Source: Physocladia obscura
Taxonomy: Eukaryota > Chytridiomycota > Chytridiomycetes > Chytridiales > Chytriomycetaceae
Assembly: GCA_027596945.1 (NCBI GenBank)
Contig: JADGJH010000216.1
Location: 1 to 24,803, forward strand
Direction: 5' to 3'
DNA length: 24,803 nt
Position 1 is the first letter of the stretch; each line of letters starts with the position of its first letter. The position numbers and the translations under genes are program-made. The notes beneath the pieces were generated by a model. It saw only the letters and a list, made by a program, of their open reading frames with translations, ran no database searches and was not told the DNA's origin. This document shows, piece by piece, positions 1 through 10,649 of this stretch.

Positions 1-358
1 GTGTGATAGGGGGTTTTATCCGACCTTGCCAATCCTAATTTTGTCTCAAGCATGACTTAAACTCTCCTTTAGCATAAAAGAGCCAACAAGCAGTCTGTGA
101 CCGTCCAGTCTTCTTCTGATCCGCATTATTTTTAATCTTATTTTTCTGGATTATTGAATACTCTTTAATACTAAAACAATAAAAAATAGCATGTAACAAA
201 AAACGAATAAATAAAGAAAATAGTCAAGAATTGTTTTCGACCGAAATAAAAAATTTAGTACAGGCAAGACTTGATTAACAGTGTAAAGCAAATAACATGA
301 CTTTTTTTTCCTTGATTTAGAGCTTGACTCAAATTAGAGGGGGGAAAAAATTGATAAG
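1..358. other. No gene recognised; AT-rich leader region
   Basis: AT-rich sequence with no convincing coding frame on either strand. The last part immediately precedes the ATG at 359 and would hold the promoter and 5' UTR of that gene. The far left could be the end of a neighbouring transcript outside the window. Nothing else is seen. Confidence 0.5.
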
Positions 359-1229
359 ATGCAAAAATCAAATGACGAAATCCGTGTAAGCACTGATGCA
401 GCAGCGACCGCAACACCAACAACAGCAATTTCGCATCTGTCAAATAATTTGACATACGAATCCCCAGCAGCTTCAGCTGGGACGAATCCGGATACAACGA
501 TCATTGAAATGGTTCATGAATCATCGGAAGTGCCACCGTATTCAGAACAGACCCGATTGAGCCTGATCACCAAAATCTCATTGAACTTTTCTGAAAATCC
601 AAACTTTTTTAATGTGAATCGACCTTCTCGCCTAGAAGATAAGGTTTGATAAAGGGGCTTTTCGGCCAAAAACAAAACACAAAAAATAAACAATATTAAC
701 TTAATTCCAAAACCATAGATACCAAACCTTATTTTTGTCTCTAGAATGGCTGCACTCAACGCAGAATTATTTTCCAAGAAGAGTATCTGGCGGAATAAAA
801 TTTGGGCGTGTACCTCTTACGGCATACTTGTTTTGAATATTATTGCGTGGATTGTCATCTTTGCTATCAATATCTTACCCTTCACAACTTGCTGGATTTT
901 TGCGATCATTCTTGTAGTTTTAAACTTAGCTTGTATGCCAGCACGTCCAATGGTTAGGGTTTTATGCTTGAATTTTTGTGATCAAATCTGATTTTCTTTT
1001 CATTATGGTTTAGTACGTGAAGCAAGTCAAAGAAGCCGTTGAGCAATGGACAAAAGAAGACGAGGCTGAGAGAAGAAATCTCTCGTACAAAATCAAGACG
1101 GACAGAACTTTCAATCCAAATTTGTTCATATCTGTAACAATTCAATTCTATGAAAAACGGACCACGGCGCCAAATACCGATGCTGAAATAATAACTGAAG
1201 ATCTTCCACCATATAGTATCAGTAATTAA
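359..1229 (+). CDS. Unrecognised small membrane protein, three exons
   Basis: Family not recognised. The proposed exons are 359-643, 779-952 and 1014-1229, giving about 224 residues. The first exon encodes a Thr/Ala/Ser-rich, probably disordered cytosolic head. The second encodes two adjacent hydrophobic stretches (around SYGILVLNIIAWIVIFAINI and TTCWIFAIILVVLNLACM), which suggests a hairpin or two-pass membrane protein. The third encodes a charged, helical tail. The short motif PPYS occurs both before the membrane part (EVPPYSEQ) and at the C-terminus (DLPPYSISN). The intron 2 boundaries (ATG/GTTAGG and GTTTAG/TAC) keep phase. Intron 1 is less certain: donor AAG/GTTTGA with acceptor TTCCAAG/AAG at 778 keeps frame, whereas the stronger-looking CTCTAG at 744 does not. 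An alternative is a shorter gene starting at the ATG at 746. Confidence 0.55.
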
Positions 1230-1390
1230 AGAAATAAAACAGTAATAATAATTAGATTGTTCATATTTATTGACGGTGAGTGTTTAGGAGTAATGAATCA
1301 TTAAAAATCGCAGAAAGTTAGATACAACGTAGAAGGTAAAATAGAGTTTAGAGTTGATGGATTTGATGAGTCAAATAAATAAAAAAATAA

Positions 1391-2090
1391 ATGCTTAAGG
1401 TTCCAGCGCTTAACGCAGCTTTATCGCAAGTCAACAGCGGCGGAGTGCAGGCGGCATTGTAAGAGCAATGAAGGAACAGCGAAACGTTATCATTTCCTGG
1501 CACTAATTGCTTTACTTTGCATTGAATACTCTTTACTGCTTCGATTAGACTGCTTAATCCTGACGGAACATTGGTGGCGTTTGCGGGTGGCGACGAAGCT
1601 GATGCTCGGAAATATGCCGCAGTTGCAGCAAATATCTGGGTTGCATACGAGAGGCACACCGGCGAAGGACTTGCGCGTTTTCGGCGGACAACGCCAAATA
1701 ATGCTTCAACGCCTGCAGCTCCGGTAACGACTGCAGCTCCGTCGGACATCATGCCGCCATCACTCGTGTTGGGTCTAACGGGCGTGCCGAAAGATGAAGA
1801 AGGGCTGCGTAGTGTTGTTGTTGTCTGTGAGGTAACTGCGTGTTTCTGTTGTTGTTTTATTCTGTCTCATGTCTGTTTTCCAGTTTGGTAAAATATCCAT
1901 GGCCAGCGTTGCCGGATTGCTACTGTGTCTAATTGCAAGCGAAAACGTGGAGCTCGGTATTCTGAAAGCAAAGGTTGTTTGCATCTTATTATGTATGACC
2001 TTCCTGTGTTTTGACGCGTTAAACAAACAGACTAAAGCTCTTAAAAAATATCTGGAGCCGCCACTTGAAACTGTTCTTCTTACTTCGTAA
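1391..2090 (+). CDS. LAMTOR2: Ragulator complex protein LAMTOR2 (Roadblock/LC7 fold)
   Basis: Four exons (1391-1458, 1549-1831, 1884-1973, 2031-2090) give about 166 residues. The start MLKVPALNAALSQVNSGGVQ matches the family opening (human MLRPKALTQVLSQANTGGVQ). It is followed by LLNPDGTLVAFAGG, then ADARKYAAVAANIWVAYER, and the C-terminal half GKISMASVAGLLLCL..LGILKAKTKALKKYLEPPL. This is a complete Roadblock domain. In the family, LAMTOR2 pairs with LAMTOR3 inside Ragulator, which anchors Rag GTPases and activates TORC1 on lysosomes or vacuoles. The protein is longer than the roughly 125-residue animal form because of an Ala/Thr/Pro-rich insert of about 40 residues before the third exon. 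All phases agree (donors GTAAGA, GTAACT, GTTGTT). The last intron is 57 nt, a multiple of three, and contains no in-frame stop. Confidence 0.9.
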
Positions 2091-2173
2091 TTTTACTTTT
2101 GGTCAAATTTCTATCATAACTTGGTCATTTTATTGGTTTTTTTGAGTATCTGCGTATGAGGCATCTGTATCCT

Positions 2174-2891
2174 TCAAAGTGCGTATTCGGCTTCTGTAAA
2201 AGTTGCGGTATTTGCTGTCCCAACTTTTGCCAGATATGCTGTCCATAACAAACCCAATCCGTTTCCAAATGCTACCCGCGGAATTCCAGGAGGTACATAT
2301 TTAAACATCATCACATTGCAGGCCGGCCATATACTCCAGGCAGTTGCGTATAGTCCTGGGAATTTAGAAATTACTGTTTCCCACACTGGTACATCTTTTT
2401 GCGGTTGAATGTATTTTGCGCTGTATACCAGAAACGCTATCAAATAGGGAGGGGAAAAAAGTATTTGATTGACTACCGATTTTGTGGCTGCAAGTTTGAA
2501 CGTCGTCGATGGCCCAATCATGCGATCCAGCAACCGATATGTTGTTAGATTATACCATCCGTTGAAGCCAAAACCGAAAGCAGCTGTATTTGCCAATTTT
2601 TTTTGACGTTTTCAGCAAATTACGTAAGAAGCGCAAAATTGGATTATGATTTGGAAGTAGTGGGCTATTCATCTAACCCATTTTTAGTGTTCGATTTTGA
2701 TCCCAATGTTCAAACTTTGCCAATGCGTCACAAATTACATCGCGTGAGGTTGCTGACGTTTCGTCTTTTTCCGTCAGCAGCCTTTGTCCAGATGTTGGTC
2801 CCGATAGAATTTGTGCTGCACTGTCACCGACAAAGAAGAATCCTCCCGCCAGTACTGAGGATGAAACTAGTTTTGTAATTGTTAAAGCCAT
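2174..2891 (-). CDS. Mpv17/PMP22-family membrane protein
   Basis: Two exons read on the minus strand (2891-2678, then 2583-2174; intron of 94 nt with donor GTTAGA and acceptor TACAG) give about 207 residues. The N-terminus has a hydrophobic stretch and the family-like GDSAAQ, then a polar stretch ending in DQNRTLKM. The joined exon continues AAFGFGFNGWYN, matching the family segment after the R-T block. The C-terminal signature is clear: W-S-I-W-P-A-C-N, then VPPGIPRV, then LLWTAYL. Family members are small four-helix membrane proteins of mitochondria or peroxisomes (Mpv17, yeast Sym1, PMP22, Woronin-body WSC-like proteins). Which subfamily this is cannot be told by eye. The gene converges with LAMTOR2 (83 bp between stops) and diverges from CFAP58. 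Confidence 0.88.
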
Positions 2892-3248
2892 GTTTTGGGG
2901 TTGGATCAGAAATTGGTTTTTTATCAGTTTTTTTCGGAGCGAAGGAAAAACAAAAGGTTCATCCGGATTCTGATTGATTCGAATTCCATTTAAATAATTT
3001 TAAAGATTTGTTGTAAATATTATTCTTCAGATTATTATTTAATCTAAATGTTTGGTTTTTCTTCAAATTCACCTATCAGATAAGGTCAGGACAATCTAGT
3101 GCTAAATATTCCGGAGAAATCTTAATACTGCCAGCTACTGTAAAAATACATGAAATTTCATGATTTGGTTTCTTTCTCTCTCGCTCTTGTACATTGTGGA
3201 TCGTCAATAAGAAAATTTTTTTTGCCTGACAATTTTTATTTGTGTACA
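2892..3248. promoter_or_regulatory. Divergent intergenic region between the Mpv17-family gene and CFAP58
   Basis: About 357 bp separate two divergently transcribed starts, so the stretch must hold both promoters. It is AT-rich with a TC-rich run near 3170-3190. No specific factor site could be assigned. An in-frame ATG at 3150 would add 33 mostly hydrophobic residues to CFAP58 but is unlikely to be the used start. Confidence 0.4.
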
Positions 3249-6200
3249 ATGCCGCCTCGCCAAAACACCAGATCAGTTTCAACCAATCGACAACCATCTC
3301 AAATTTCCGCTTCGCCAGAAACTCAACTATTATCTTCTGCAACTACGGAAACTGACAAAAATTCTAGTAGCTCAAACAGTCAGGAAAAACCTAAAGCAGA
3401 TTCGATCCAATCTAACAGAGGCGACACTAAAAACAATGATGTTTCCGAAAACAACTACGACAATGACGAAGATGACGACGAAAATAAAGAAACCGCAGCG
3501 AAAATTCTTGGATCTATGGTCATTCAACCAGTCGCAGTTACGCCAATAGATTTTGGAATCTATGCAGTCGTAGAAGACAAACCGATAGATATGCCGCTAA
3601 GCGGTGCGAATTTTACAATTAGCCACGCAGCAGAAACGATGTTTGACGAAACGACAAACCTCATTCCCATAAATGAGGACACATTCGCAGACATTCAGAA
3701 CACAATGCAGATATTGGCAGCCATTAGAAATGATGAGGCGGAAGGCGGTCATCGCGGCTCATCACCTTCAATTTCTGAACACAACACTTTAATGATTGTT
3801 AAAAATGAGTATGAGAAGCTTCAGAAGCTTTTCATGCAATCCCGTAAAAATGAACAAGACCTTGTAAAAAAATGTAAAGACGTTACTGGCCAAATGATGG
3901 CAAACAGCGTGAAAGTTCAGGCAGCATTAAAACTTTCTCAAAATGACCGTAACACAATTGCGTCCTTGAAAAAAGAGGTGAAGCGAGCGTGGAAGATGGT
4001 TGAAAATGTTGGAGAAAAAGAACAGAAATCTAAAGAGGCAGTTGCTCGTTTAAAGGTTGAAGTCAACAAGATGCGACAAATTTCGGGATTTGGCGATCCT
4101 GATATTGATGCTGATGATGAAGAGTCACTGGCGGAAGGTGGTGGATTTAACCGAATGATGGCATTACAATTGGAGCAAGAAGCTACGATTGCAAACCTGA
4201 ATAAGGTGAACTAAGATCGGTAACATAAATCAAATTTTTTTGACAATTGTAACTATTAGGAAAAAGAGTTTCTTGGAAAGCAAAATGATCAACTACAGTC
4301 CAGCGTAACAGTTTTGCACCACGAAATATCTGACATGACAACACGACTCGCATCCGCATACCAAGAGAAACAAGTTTGCGAAAAAGATTTAGCTGCGCTT
4401 AAAGAACTTTTAGCTTTGAAGAAAACCGATGAAGAACGATCAGCGCAAAACCGTACCACACTTGAACAATCTATCAAAAATTTAACTGAATCAAATTCAA
4501 AACGTGAGCACGACATTTTGAGTAAAAACACAGAAATAAAGGCATTGAAAGAAATTATTTCACGGCTCGAGTCGATTGTTAAGGACGATAAGTCACGGAT
4601 AGAAAAAGACGTCTCCGAACGAGACAAATTGACTAGCAAGTTGTCGAAACTGCAGACAGAGTATGATCATCAAAACATTGACGTTATGCGACTAAAAGCT
4701 GAGAATCAAGACCAATTTATTGATCTCAAAAGCTGGGAAGATGAATTGAATAAATACAAGGAAGAATATAAGGCAATGGCGAGAATGAAAGATGGGTTAA
4801 TGAAACGCGTGAAACAGGTTGAAGATGCAAAAATTGAAGCTGAAGTCGACAGAGACAACTTGAGGGTCATTATTTCTCTCACACTCCCTTTCTTGCTAAT
4901 GTATTTAAGCTGGTTTTTTTATTTTGTTGTTACCTTTAATTACAGGGACACAATAATTCTTTAACTCATGAACGTGATACATTAAAAAAGCAGCTGGAGT
5001 TTGACTTGAAGCAAATCGAAAGTTTGAGTCGTGAGCGAGATATAGCACAAAAAAATTTTGTTCGAGCTACTGGAGCAACACAGAAACAGCTTAATACTGC
5101 AAAATTGGCAGAGCAAACAAAGCGAAATCTTGAACAAGAAATTAGTGCTTATAAAGAAGAAGCGGCAAAAATGAGAAAGGTACTCCAATTCAGTCTTCCA
5201 ATTTTTTGTTTTTTTCCTTGAATTTTTCCTTGCAATTTTTCCTAATTCAGACATTATTCAGATCATTTACTCCCTTGAAAAAGATCGAGATAGATACATT
5301 AATGAAGCTTCCAAAATTAGCGCGGAGCTGGCAATTAAAGACGAAGATGTAAAAATAAAGGACGTTATGCTATATGATGCACGCAAAAAAATTGCCGACT
5401 TTGAACGAAAATTGAAAGAGCAACAGGTGCGGAACTATTTTAGTTTGTAAATTATTTTGAGTTTACAATTTATTCATCTATCAAATATTTCACAGAGCCT
5501 ATACGAAAATGTTCGAGCAGACAGGAATCTGTACTCCAAAAACCTCATTGAATCGCAGGAGGAAATCAATGAGATTAAACGAAAAATCAAGATCATGTCT
5601 CATCAAATTGAGCAGCTGAAAGAGGAAATCGGAAACAAAGAAGCGGGTACTTGTTTTATATTATTGTAAGCACAATACCAATAGTAATGAAAACTCTTTA
5701 AGCGCTGGCAAAGGAAAGCGTTGAACACGCCAAGCTTGGAAAAGACAAAGAAGCACTGTCTTCTCAAATTGACAAGTTAAAGCAACAAGTCTTGGAGATG
5801 GAAATGACTCTCCAAAATCAAAAAGCTGAAGAAAACAAACTCAAGCACATTATCAGTGAAGCTGATGCAGATAGGTTGAAGCAAAAAAAAGAGTTTGAGA
5901 TACTGGTACAAGAAAGGGTAAGTTTTGTCATTCTTATTGGTGAAAATTAAACTCCTTTATTTTGGAAGGATATTCTTGGAACCCAATTAATTCGTCGAAA
6001 TGATGAAATATCTTTGTTATATGAAAAAATCAAAATACAAGCTTCGACTTTAAACAAGGGTGAAGTTCAATACCACGAAAGATTAGAAGATATTCGTGTC
6101 CTCAAGCTCGAAATTAAAAGGCTGAGACGCGAAAAAGCCATTTTACAAACAGAGACACAGAATGTAGATAGCTTCAAGAACGAAATCTTCAAATTGCAGC

Positions 6201-7042
6201 GAGAAATTCTGCGAGAAAGAACTCGAGTAAAAGTTCTTGAAGGTATGAGCTTTTTTTCTGTTTCAATTTGCATCACATTATAACCGCTTTTGAATTAGAG
6301 GAGCTTGAGTCTCCAATGAACATTCATCGATGGAGAAAATTGTCTGGCTCTGATCCAAGTACTTATGAGCTTATAACAAAAATTCAAACACTTCAGCGAC
6401 GGTTAATTTCGAAAACTGAAGAGGTTCTGGAAAAAGAACTTATTATAAGCCAAAAAGAAAAATTATATCGTGAGGTGAAAGATGTACTACAAAGGCAGCC
6501 CGGACCAGAAGTTTTGGAAGAACTTCGAGTTGTTAAAGATGCTGCTAGGACAAAAATGAGGGAATGCAAGGTTGCCCAAAATATATATATACATACTCTC
6601 TGTGAATTATTCATTTTTTTTATTCCAGGCGCTTGCTTCAGAATTAAACATGTATCACTCTCAAGTGAATCAGTTTAAATTTGAAATCGACCGTCTCACG
6701 CAGGAACTTCAGGATGTAAAGAGAAAATACTATGATCAGAAGAAGAGGGACAGAGAAGAACGGCTCCGAAAAACTAGAATGGAGGCCGCGTTGAGTCCTG
6801 GTGGTGTTGTAAGTGAGCGAATGGGTGCACTTGTTGGAATTTTTGGAGATCATACCAGTTCCGAAGCTTCTGTTAAAAACGGCAGACTCATTCAAATGCC
6901 TGTTATTAAGTCAAATCCCAAAGCAACAAACAACAAATATATCGGAGGTGGATTCAAGCTGACTCTTCTTCCTGCTGGAATTCACCCAAACGCCGAAAAC
7001 GCTGATGAAACCAATTTTAAACTCCCAGAATTGCATGTCTGA
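3249..7042 (+). CDS. CFAP58: Cilia- and flagella-associated protein 58 (coiled coil)
   Basis: Nine exons (3249-4205, 4260-4865, 4946-5179, 5262-5426, 5496-5646, 5703-5917, 5969-6242, 6299-6570, 6629-7042) keep phase throughout and give about 1095 residues. Nearly the whole length after residue about 190 is charged heptad-type coiled coil and follows the animal protein block by block: ALKLSQNDRNTIASLKKE, KAWKMV-like RAWKMVENV, LEKDRDRYINEA, RADRNLYSKNLIESQEEI, YEKIKIQASTLNKGE, NIHRWRKLSGSDPS, RLISKTEEVLEKE, QRQPGPEVLEEL, and a GGGF near the C-terminus. CFAP58 is an axonemal protein needed for motile flagella, so the organism should have a swimming stage. The N-terminal 190 or so residues (Ser/Asn-rich, then a D/E run) have no counterpart in the roughly 870-residue animal protein. 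Introns are 51-82 nt. Confidence 0.95.
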
Positions 7043-7070
7043 TTTGAAAACTATTTTATTTTTTTTTAAG

Positions 7071-8398
7071 ATGTCAAAAAATGAAGGTGGATCAGGGCAA
7101 AATGAAGGTGGGCGAATGGCTGCGAATCTTCCTCCGCCGGTTAAATTGAAGAAACTCAGCAGACCAAAAATCCCTCCGCCAGGCTTTGTAAGATTCAGCT
7201 ACCACTGCGATATATTTCCATAATCCACTCATCAAAATAAAATATATATAAAAACAAAAAAATAACTCCAAACTGTCGGAAAACATCCAGTCTTTGGGGG
7301 CAACAATTAAAAAATCGGGAACCGAAATTCATTCCATTCCAGGTCTGACGAATTCACTCATCATCAAAATTATTTACTTCTAGCAGGTTCAAACAAACGA
7401 AGGCGCCGAACATTTTCCAAAATCGGGTCAAACGCTGCCATTGACAACGGCGACGAAGGAGAATTTGAAAATGAGTATGGTGAACAGAAACACCAGTTTT
7501 CTGAAACTCAACCCGAGATAGAGTTTTCCACAAGCTTTACCGCTCAATACGATGACAGACTAGCAAATTGTGAACTGAATGCAAAAATGGATGTAGAATC
7601 GCTATATATGCAAGGCCAAGAAGAAAACGAGTATTTTGAAGCCAATGACAATGGGGGTGAAGAATTCGATGTCCACTTGAAAGGAGAAAGCTGCGAAACA
7701 GTTGAATTTGATTCAGACGACGAAACAACAAGAAATGAGGAACCTCAGCAACAAAATCCAGAAGATGATAATTCGGAAGAAGAAACCGAAGGAAATTTCT
7801 ATCGTGTTCGTATTCAGGAGCTGAATGGGAAATTGCAGGAAGTGCATTACAACACCGAGGAAGAGTTTTTAGAAGAAATGAATGAAAATTCGCATGGCAG
7901 TTCAGATAATATACCGTCTCTAAAACTAGAAAGTTTCGACCAAGTTGTTCTTATTAACAACAAAAAATATTTCAAGTTGACTGATGGACAAGATTTGCCT
8001 TCAGAACTCCATAAATCTCTTCTACTTGCAGATATTCAGCAAAATATTCAAGGTATGTCCACAGCGCTATGACGGGATTTAAACAAACTCAAAACAGTTT
8101 ACGCCGGAAAAATGGCCGAGAAAGTCCAGGAGATAGCAACGGAACTGAAGTATTAACTCAACAAAAACCAGAATTACAGCAGAAAATTTTTAAAAATTTT
8201 TTAACAAAAAATAGATCATTTTATGATTTCAAAATGGAGGCAATCGCATTGATGGAAAAAGGGAAACTTGATGCTCGAAGCTCTCTTGAATTTGTTCGTA
8301 TGAAACGATTTGGCGCCAAAAAACTCACACAAAGTTTGCTCACAAATGGTGGAATGAGTGAATTGATTAGAGCTACAAATGACTATTCAAGTATCTGA
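7071..8398 (+). CDS. Unrecognised acidic protein with basic patches, four exons
   Basis: Family not recognised. A phase-consistent model has exons 7071-7187, 7291-7342, 7384-8052 and 8130-8398, about 368 residues. The N-terminus is Gly-rich then proline/basic (PPPVKLKKLSRPKIPPPGF), followed by a KRRRR cluster that could be a nuclear signal. A long Glu/Asp-rich middle follows (for example FDSDDETTRNEEPQQQNPED), and then a more ordered part (FYRVRIQELNGKLQEVHY, VVLINNKKYFKLTDG). The last exon is helical and basic (FKNFLTKNRSFYDFKMEAIA). The composition suggests a nuclear or chromatin-type protein, but that is only inference. The third intron has a strong GTATGT donor and acceptor TCCAG at 8129; the second is only 41 nt. 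The start lies 28 bp after the CFAP58 stop and directly behind a T-rich tract ending in AAG. Confidence 0.65.
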
Positions 8399-9000
8399 CA
8401 CAAAGCAAAAAATCTGAATATGATTGATATGGATAGACTGGTTGATATTTTTGTTATTTTTTTCGCATAAAATGTTGTCGTTTTATTGTTTTCATTTAGT
8501 TTTGGAATTTGTGGGAGTACTTAACAGTTTGAAATTTGACTCCCCATCATTTTGTCGAAGTTCAGACTCAAAGTTTTTATTCAGTTGCTTCAAAGCTTCT
8601 GAAATTACTTCGAAAACTTGCTTTACAATTGCTTCAATATGATTGTTTATAACTTTTTGCAAGTGGTTAGATCAAATAAATTGAAAACAGATCAAACCAA
8701 CCATTAACTTGCACTATCAAAGCTGGTGCATCAAGACACCACAGACGCTTTTTTTTTTTCCGGAGCATCTTTTTTTATTTCTAAATGACATCTGCCAGTG
8801 TCACGGAGTAGCGAAACTTATTAAATCATCGGAAAATCCACAGAATCTTTGAACCAAATTGCTAATTTCTGTAATTGCTCATTGAATTTCTTTAGTTTCA
8901 TGTAAGTATATCACATAGTGCATGAGAAGTTAATTAATCAAGGTTGTTAGACCCACAGTCTTGCTGAAAACGTCTCATTAAAAAAATAGAAATACGTGTG
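8399..9000. other. AT-rich intergenic stretch, no supported gene
   Basis: No open frame here has an ATG start plus convincing composition. Short coding-like pieces occur on both strands, for example around 8500-8640 minus, where a Met-less frame of about 60 codons reads as an amphipathic helix. They overlap each other, so at most one is real. Stop density in each frame is close to that expected for this base composition. Confidence 0.4.
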
Positions 9001-9939
9001 GAAGACTTCCTAAATCCAAAAAAAAAAAAATTTCCATTGTATTTATGGGATCTAATATTAACTTTTCCACATTTAGCAGATTTTTTATGTCTTCAAGGCA
9101 TGCTTAACGGCTTCTGGCTGCATTTATTCCTTGTTTAAAATTGCCTCTTCTAATAGCTGTTCAAAATACAAGTTGTAAAATTAAAAACGTGCTCATCGAC
9201 CAATAAAATTTTTGCAGCATTCATTGAAGCATTTGAATACTCTAAATTTTCAACAGAGACTTTGTTCCTGAAACAGCTACTTCAACACAAATAGTCTAAT
9301 GAAGATAAAAGTTACAATTGCTTATGGCAAGTTTCGGTTGAAGTTGGCCTTAGAGCAGAATATTTTGATGTTTAATTAGCTGTCGAGCTTTTCTCAAAGA
9401 TTATAGAACTCTTGAACCCCATCTCTTCATGTGGTCAAATGAATCTATTGTTGAATCATTGTATTTGCAAATGCATTGAAGAAGAAGATATAGCAACATG
9501 TTCTATTGGTGGTAATGGAAGAGTATGAGGAATAACAGAATAAGAAGCAGAATACTCGGATATTGAGTTGTGGTTGAAGCATGAAATTCATCCTTGTAAA
9601 AAAAAACTTATTGCAATAAATTTTTTCAACAGTAAATGTCTCCAATTTATAAAAACAAACTGAAAATTTAAGCAATGCACTGCCAAATCTTTCAAATTTT
9701 AACTATTTATTATACTGTTATAGTATTATTTGAGTATTTTCCTAAACCAACAGGTGACTCAAATATCCCCTTGCCATAATTTGCGCAAAACACATTTAGT
9801 AAAAAATAAAAATGTTATTGATCTGTTGGGTATCAAAGATGAAAATTACAATATGAATGACAACTATGATGGAAATGGGAGTGTTGATGCAAATGATGAA
9901 TTGTTAGATGATTTCCTTAAAAACGTCGTAGCAATTTAA
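9001..9939 (+). pseudogene. Possible decayed gene or 3' exon, no homology recognised
   Basis: One forward frame (codons starting 9001, 9004 and so on) reads with few interruptions from about 9001 to the TAA at 9937-9939. It holds about nine in-frame stops across 9001-9720, roughly half the number I would expect by chance at this AT content, and none after 9724. The last 71 codons are intact and protein-like, ending in an acidic tail (GSVDANDELLDDFLKNVVAI). No ATG-started full-length gene fits and no frameshift is needed to follow the frame. It may be a pseudogene, or a real last exon with unrecognised introns upstream. No family is recognised; chance is not excluded. Confidence 0.3.
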
Positions 9940-10063
9940 CTTCTGAAATATGATTGATCCGATGTGCTATTATTAGACGCCTGAAAAAAGTCCTGTTAGG
10001 GAAGAGTTTAAGAAAACTGTCACCGATGAATGATTTCAAAACTTGTCAGAAAAAAGGAGAAAC

Positions 10064-10649
10064 ATGATTGGAAGAATCGCCCGTCGTCAAGTAACGACTG
10101 CAACGCAGTATTGTACTCGCAAAATACAAAAGTCAGCCCATACGATTTCAGTTTCCGCCACACGAACTCTGGCAACAAAATCAACATCAGAACATTCAAC
10201 ATTCAACGAAGAATGGGCTCGCAAACCACCATCTGCCGAAGAAAAGGAGCAAGGCGGACGTATCGAATTCACCGTCAAGATTCCAAAACCTATCCGTCCG
10301 TTCAACGAACCGCTCGAAGCTAAACGCGCCCGTCTGCTGTGGAGCGTTCGGAAGCGGGGAATCCTGGAATGCGATCTGTTGCTGTCGACATTCATCACGA
10401 AAGATCGATTGGCTGGCTTTTCTGCCAAAGATTTGCAAGAGCTCGACGATTTGCTGGAAGAAAATGACTGGGATGTGTATTACTGGTATTGCTTTTGCCT
10501 TTTTTTCAATTTTCAATTGAACACGAATTTGCAGGACAACTGGAGCTAAAGAACCGCCAGCAGAAGTCAAAGCTTATGGATTCTGGAACGCACTGTTTGA
10601 GCACTCCAAGAACAAGCGCAAGGATATTCTGCGGATGCCTGACTTGTAA
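10064..10649 (+). CDS. SDHAF2: Succinate dehydrogenase assembly factor 2, mitochondrial
   Basis: Two exons (10064-10485 and 10535-10649; 49-nt intron splitting a Trp codon) give about 178 residues. The first 45 or so residues are rich in Arg, Ser and Thr with almost no acids (MIGRIARRQVTTATQY and on), as in a mitochondrial targeting sequence. The conserved SdhE/SDHAF2 domain follows: NEPLEAKRARLLWSVRKRGI, ECDLLLSTF, then DLQELDDLLEENDWDVYYW, and after the intron FWNALFEHSKNK with the family-ending MPDL. The family promotes covalent FAD attachment to the flavoprotein subunit of complex II in the matrix; the RGxxE-type motif (here RKRGILE) is the conserved functional surface. The ATG at 10064 is chosen because it gives a clean presequence. 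Confidence 0.93.

Noticed and set aside
3150..3248. Upstream in-frame ATG that would add 33 residues to CFAP58.
   Set aside because: The added residues are hydrophobic and T-tract encoded, unlike a ciliary coiled-coil N-terminus; the ATG at 3249 begins a normal disordered acidic head.
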